From: Acanthornis magna
Taxonomy: Eukaryota > Chordata > Aves > Passeriformes > Acanthizidae
Length of the DNA stretch: 64,000 bases
Assembly (NCBI GenBank): GCA_036785705.1
Contig: JAWUZG010000001.1
Coordinates: 1,798,001-1,862,000, forward strand
Direction: 5' to 3'
Position numbers and translations under genes: made by a program. This document shows, piece after piece, positions 58,811-64,000 of the stretch; position 1 is the first letter of the stretch, and each line of letters starts with the position of its first letter. The notes under the pieces were generated by a model that saw nothing but the letters and a program-made list of their open reading frames with translations, was not told where the DNA came from and ran no database searches.

Positions 58811-61024
58811 ACTTGCAAGATGCTGTGGCCTGGTGGGAACTGTCTCCTCCAGAGCACGTCAGCACATCAGGAGAGTGGCCAGCAGGGAATGAGAAACCTG
58901 AAAATGTTTAAACGATTCTTGTTTAAAAGTTGTGATGTTTTCTGCTTGATGAAAAAGGAGACAGATGGAGGCCAGAACAGCATTACTCAATTCTTCCCTG
59001 AGCTTCCATGCCTGTCCAGCTAGCTGTCTAAAAATCAGGATCAATTGCTTTGTCAGGATAAAGTAAATATGGGGGGTTTATTCTGAATGAAAAAGAAATG
59101 TAACAATAAAATATTGAAACCTGCTCTACAGAGAATGATTCTGCTATATGAAATGCTAGGGCTCATAACAATGCATGGCCATTAAAGTGCATTAATTGTT
59201 TAATTTAAAAACGGTTAATCCCTCTGTGGGAAATGTAAAATTACTTCTTGGGTATGAGGGGAAAAAATTTTCTCTGTGTATTATTAAGCACACAGAGGTG
59301 AAAGTCTTTCTGACTAAATTCTACAACCCACATTTTTTATTTCTGAAGGCAAAAGGTTTTATGGACTGAAAGCAACCATTTATCTTGCAGAAAGCAGAGA
59401 TGCACATCAACAGACACCAAAAAAACAAGTAACAAAAATTAGCCTCCCACAAATCCAAACTTTAAAAAAATGTAATTGAAAACAAAAATTGATTGCAAAA
59501 CATCTGTTTTGAAATTTGTGTCACTGTGATTTTTGGGAAAAACCTTGAAAAGGACCTGAAATACCTTCTTGGCTTTAGAGTGAGATAATTTTTAGTTCTA
59601 ATTTCACCTAAAACCTCATAGGAAATATTTTGGGGTTGACATAAGGCAAGTCAACTATCCTCAGCCATACTTCCCCTTGTTTTTTTGGTAGTGCATGCAG
59701 TCTGTGCTAGCCCTGGAATATCAGTATTGATGCAAAATGTCGACCAACCAGATCACCAGTAATTTTCCACAATGGAATGACTCCTGTGTAAAAGATTTAT
59801 AAGTAATCTCAGCAACTGGACTAAACTACCAGAAAATTTACTTTTATTGGAGCATTAATCCTCCATTTAGTGCTGAACTCCTGCCTAAGTGAGGAAAACA
59901 CCAGGAAACACAAAGTGGCCCAAATCTCTTGCTTGATTCTCCCTGCTGCCCTGGGGAGGCCAAGTAAAGAGCACCAAACCATTCCCTGCTGCAGGTGGTT
60001 TCCTTCCAGCACCACCACATCCCTTCTCCTGCTGGAGAGACGCTTCCCAAGCCTGTGTGTGTCTGGTGGGACAGCACATGCAGGTGGCTGCACACTCGTG
60101 CAAATCCCATCACCCACTCACTGACACGTTCTGGTTCCTCTGGAGCAGGCTGGGTCCCAGCTGAGCTCCAACAAATGAATACAGGTCCCAAAAACTGGAG
60201 CTGGGTCTTGTAGCTTCCATCCCTGGCAATCCTGTTCCTCACTTCTGCCTGGATCCAGACTCAGCCTCCATTGCTGATGACAAATGCAGCAGTCAGGGTG
60301 AGAGGAGTGGTTAAATTAATGATGATTTAACACTTTGCAGGCTGCTGTCCCAGGTGATTATACATTCTTTGCATTTGTTTGGCTAGAAATATGGAAAATT
60401 AATTAGTAGCAGAAGGGTATAACTTTGCCAGCCATTAACTGAATTATAAGTAAGTGTTTTCTTCATCTGGCAATATCTTACCTTGTCCTTGTGCCAAAAA
60501 TATCTCATAACTTGGTATTATATTCTCTGAAGACAACCTTTTCAATGACTTTATGAGTGAAATAATGTAATACCAGTAGGAGAGGATTTTTTTTCTTCTT
60601 TCATTTTTTTTTGGTGTTGATGAAAGGGGACATAGCTACATTTCTGAAGGTCAAGTGTTTAAAACCAAAAGCCACTTTCTAATTCAGTTTTTCTTTTTAA
60701 TTGTCAACAAAAAATTTTAAAAATCCCAACTAGTGATTAAAAAAAATCCAAGAAAACAAGGAATGGAGAAGGTTTTCTGAATTTAAACTGTTTATTTATT
60801 TTCTGATGGAAAGCAAAATGCTATGGATGTCTGGGAAAGAAGAGAGAACCACATTTGTCATCTGCCTCCAATCTTTATTTTATAGTGAGCAGTATTATAG
60901 TTGAGATTTCTTCTAACTGCATATTTACTCTAGAACAAAGATTGATTAGCCTGATATGTGTTGGAGTATTAAAAGAAAAAAAAAAAGTGGAAGACGAAGA
61001 AAAACCTCATCTCTTGCTCTAGAC

Positions 61025-61130
61025 ATGTTTTTAGAACGCTGTTATAAAGCAGCTCCTAATTTGCCTGATGTCCATTAATTAACACAGCTGCAGTCACATT
61101 ATCTTTCCTCCATTTGGGCCCTAATGCTTC
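61025..61130. promoter_or_regulatory. candidate enhancer-like segment
   Basis: AGCTCCTAATTTGCCTGATG, CCATTAATTAACACAGCTGCAG (TAATTA plus a CAGCTG E-box) and CACATTATCTTTCC (GATA type on the reverse strand) lie within 100 bases of unique sequence. Motif-based inference only. Confidence 0.22.
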
Positions 61131-62004
61131 GTCAAAGCTTCTCCCTTCCATCATTTCTGGAGGTCTGCAAACCCAGACTGCTTCGGATGGCAGGCAGGAG
61201 CTGAGGATATTTCCTGTTGACTTCCTGTTTCTCTGGAGCAGCTCTTTTCTGGCTGCTGGATGTTTAGCTGCTCATGCTTCTGGCCACAGGTGTAAAACGC
61301 AACTCATGAGAACCAGAGCTGGATTTTCAGCATGGCAAACGCGGGCCAGGCAGAGCATTTGGTGCCTAATGGATGCATTGCCCATTGTCTCACAGAACCA
61401 GGGAATGGTCAGAGAGGATGTCCAGGATGTTTCTTGCTCCCCTTGCGTGCAGAGGCAAGCGCCGTTCATCAGCATCTCTGCTGCAAATCGCCCACGAGTA
61501 CCTGCCTGCTTTCAGAATTAATCCGTGTTGACTTGGAAGCACTTTCATCTGCATAAACTCAGTTTCCCCCACCCCCTTTCCCTTCCTCGTGCTGAGACAA
61601 GGTACCACGGATGCTGCAAGCACGGTGGAGGTGCTGTCTAGACAGCCAGAGCATCTTTGAGAGCTTGAGACTTGCCATGCACAAAAGGCATTGGCACACG
61701 AGGCTGTTGGCAGGCTCATCTCCCACTCCCTTGGCCAAGGCTCCAGCCACAAAAGCCATGTCTAGTCAGTCGAATGTGCTTTCAAATGTCAACGTTTGGA
61801 CTGATTAGCAAATACAAGAAAAGATCCTGACTGTGGCAAAACCCAGAAGTGTCTAAGAGGGAATTTGCAAAGGGCTTAAGCGAGTTGGTCTGTGTAGAGT
61901 TTGCCGAGTTTTCTTGCCTTGCAACACCAAGCGATCCAAATTCCTCACTCCTGGTGGGTGTTTGTGGTGTCCATTCAGGGACCCTGGAAGAGCTGTTTGG
62001 GGGG

Positions 62005-62870
62005 AATTTCTGGAGGTCAGCAGTCCAAACTCCATCTTGGAGATGGCCCCTTTCCAGTACTAAAGTAGGCCAACCATGGACTTATTTAGACGAGTCTTGA
62101 AAATCCCCAAGGACAGAGATTTCACAGGTTTGCTGGGCTGTAACCTGCTGGTCACAAACTCCTAATGTAGCCCAGCAAAATGTTTGTTATATTCACTGTT
62201 TTCTCACATTCTGTTTGGTGTCCTCTTTGAAGCTGGGCTGTTATTTAGCCTGTCCCCCGCCTCTACTGGTTCACAGGGTTATTCCATCCCAGAGGCAGAA
62301 ATTATACTATATTTTCTGTACTTCATGAGGTCTATGCTGCCCTGGTCTTCAAGTCTTTAAAAACCTGCCTGGCTTGAATCTCTACTTTTCAGGTTATCAG
62401 TTAGTTGTGATATGCTCTTTATCAGCTGCTGAATCAACATTGAGCTGCATGTGACAATGATTTGTACTCAGTATCAGTCCAATTTTCCATTTGTCTGTCC
62501 ATAGTTTATTCCTTCTCCAGCTTCTAAATGATAATGCTGTGGGTGACAAAATCCTTATATATTAAAGAAGCATAGTATCTGTTGTTCTTCCCTTGTCCTC
62601 ACAGCCAGTTAATTAATTACAGAAGGCAATCAGGTTGGTTAACAATAATTTCCCCCAGACAAATCCTTGTAGACTTTTTGTGGTTGCTTCTTGTCTTTCA
62701 GTGGATTGGAAGTGGACACAAAGAGGAGGAGCTCCCAGACCCTTCCAGGGCCTGTGGTGAGACTGACCAGCGTACAGTTCCCTGGTCTCCCCTTTATTTG
62801 CATTCTCATGGAGTCCCTTTTACGCCCTTAAATGGTTTTAGGTCCAGCTGAGCTTCAGCCTTCCTGACAT
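62005..62870 (-). mobile_element. long CR1 LINE fragment with RT-region sequence (antisense)
   Basis: The plus strand follows antisense CR1 in the right order. It begins near the 3' side: TCTGGAGGTCAGCAGTCCAAACTCC, AGTCTTGAAAATCCCCAAGGACAGAGATTTCACAG, ATGTAGCCCAGCAAAATGTT, and GTACTTCATGAGGTCTATGCTGCC. Later come GATAATGCTGTGGGTGACAAAATCC, GAAGGCAATCAGGTTGGTTAAC, TCCTTGTAGACTTTTTGTGG and GTGAGACTGACCAGCGTACAGTTCCCTGG. The last four belong to the CR1 ORF2 reverse-transcriptase region. Internal deletions and stops make it a dead copy. It is the longest CR1 here and clearly old. It may extend a little past 62870. Confidence 0.85.
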
Positions 62871-63536
62871 TATCCAGACTGAAGTATTAACTCCATCCTG
62901 ATACAAGAAAGAACATAGGAAGACACAGGATTTCTTGAGACCTTTGCCTGTGGTGCTCTTGCAGCTCATCCTGGAGATGCACGAAGACCCACCAGGTCTT
63001 ACAGCTTTACACAGAAGTTTTTCAAGAGGTTTTTTTCATGGTTGATGTGTGAAGCCATACAGTTCCTTCCCCTCTCTGTGTTCTGTGTGCTGGAAAGCCA
63101 CCTCCCCTCGGCATGGTACTCGCAGAAAATGTGTCTGGTTGAGGGGGAAGTGGGCTTGCAAACCTTCTTTTGTGCAAGGCACAAAGGAAAAGGGGTGGCT
63201 TGTAGTCTGCAGCAAAACGAGAGGAGGCTCTCTGCCGTCTTCAAAGGGCTTCCTCTTCCCCTTCTCTCTCTATTGTGAATTCTTTAAAAAGACCACCCTT
63301 CCCTTCTGCAGAGTGAAAACATCAAAGGGGATGGTGTGGTGGGGTATTTCCTTGTGAGCACTGACTTACCTTACAAAGGTGAGGAGTTCACAGGACGTTC
63401 TCTCTTGTGAAGCATGTTCTGGCTGCCTGGCTTTGAGTGCTGAGCTCACTGGGAAATGTTCTTACATCTTCAGGCAAGCAGCTTTGTTGCAAAGCCAAAT
63501 CTCTTCCTAGTCCTCCCACTTTCTACTTACCCAGTA
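62871..63536. other. non-coding DNA, mostly unique
   Basis: No gene. The first 120 bases might still be decayed CR1. The rest is unique, with overlapping short frames at 63040-63360 that show no domain. Confidence 0.45.
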
Positions 63537-63684
63537 ATATTTTATTTTATTTTATTTTATTTTATTTTATTTTATTTTATTTTATTTTATTTTATTTTAT
63601 TTTATTTTATTTTATTTTATTTTATTTCGTTTTGTTTTGTTTTGTTTTGTTTTATTATTTTATTTATTTTATTTTATTTTATTC
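63537..63684. repeat. TTTTA pentanucleotide array with TTTTG variant block
   Basis: About eighteen TTTTA units, then a block of TTTTG units (about 63628-63650), then TTTTA/TTTA units again. Phe/Leu/Ile-Leu-Phe-Tyr open frames here are artefacts. The pure inner part implies recent slippage; the TTTTG block is an internal variant expansion. Confidence 0.97.
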
Positions 63685-64000
63685 AATTTCTTTTTTTTTA
63701 CTTTATAATTTTACATTAATTAATTTCATATGTCATGCAATTCGACTTCGTATTTATCTATTTTGTTTTGGATGACACTAAAACATTTTAGGCCTTGAAG
63801 GTTTTGCGAGTTTTTGTTTTTATGCAGAAGTGGTCACAAAAACTGAAGTGCAACAGAAAAATAAGATTTCTCACAAAAATTTGATTTTAAAAGATTAATT
63901 CTTCTATTTATTAAGGTACATCTACAAGTGAGAATGTGAATCTATCCCATCCCAGGATATGGGGAAGAGATAAGTTTGCTCATGCTTGTTTCAGCATAAG
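63685..64000. other. AT-rich non-coding DNA at the window edge
   Basis: Poly-T and TAATTAAT-type AT-rich sequence adjoining the TTTTA array, then unique AT-rich DNA. No gene. Confidence 0.5.

Larger units (their letters stand above)
55869..62004. other. unique non-coding DNA, no gene seen
   Basis: About 6 kb without a supported gene. Contents include a TCC-rich patch (57077-57110), a near-perfect 18-bp palindrome (58793-58810), poly-A/T runs (60590-60615, 60974-60985), and low-homopolymer unique segments at about 57480-57770, 60300-60420 and 61025-61130 that are possible regulatory DNA. Overlapping frames at 59820-60250 and 61110-61810 sit in locally G+C-richer DNA and show no domain. Confidence 0.5.

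Noticed and set aside
63437..63775. Phe/Ile/Leu/Tyr-rich frames resembling membrane proteins
   Set aside because: Direct translations of the TTTTA array.

Overview
The window is nuclear DNA from a bird. CR1 retroposon relics are the dominant recognisable repeat. Their 3' ends carry the typical bird tail: a conserved block ending in CCCTTCCAACCCAAACC, followed by two to four ATTCTGTGATT-type octamers. There is also a solo avian endogenous-retrovirus-type LTR, ancient amniote MIR-type SINE relics, AT-rich CpG-poor sequence and many A/T homopolymers. I see no bacterial or organellar features: no operons, no ribosome-binding sites and no compact genes.

I could not support any protein-coding gene, tRNA, rRNA or other known RNA gene. 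The longest open frames (up to about 180 codons) are chance frames, antisense of retroposons, or translations of simple repeats. The window is best read as a gene desert or a very long intron of a vertebrate locus. Its main content is decayed mobile elements and single-copy DNA that may hold distal enhancers.

Layout. 1-12.4 kb: mostly unique AT-rich DNA with two young-looking CR1 3' ends (2.3 and 7.4 kb), a tRNA-like relic (6.0 kb) and several TAAT-, SOX- and POU-motif-rich segments. 12.4-13.1 kb: an A-rich tract, then a candidate conserved non-coding element. 13-25 kb: unique DNA, an AAT microsatellite, two CR1 fragments (19.6 and 20.2 kb), tRNA-like modules (21.5 kb), and a homeodomain-site cluster beside a G-quadruplex-type run (23.3 kb). 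25-36 kb: an AAAAG microsatellite, MIR relics (25.4 and 33.4 kb), an older CR1 (34.3 kb) and an A-rich tract. 36-50 kb: mainly unique, with an ancient antisense CR1 (43.4 kb), a CR1 3' end (47.7 kb) and a strong hairpin (46.3 kb). 50-53.1 kb is the densest accessory block. It holds a degenerate LINE reverse-transcriptase relic, then a tandem series of palindromic elements with tRNA-like ends, then an ERV-type LTR with internal ~43-bp repeats. 53-62 kb: unique DNA, an ancient SINE/LINE tail and a perfect 96-bp TCTCCT array. 62-64 kb: a roughly 870-bp antisense CR1 with recognisable reverse-transcriptase-region sequence, then a TTTTA array at the right edge.

I found no convincing new functional system. 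The most unusual structure is the tandem palindromic tRNA-like array at 51.14-51.69 kb. All family names come from recollection of repeat consensus sequences and were not checked against a database.
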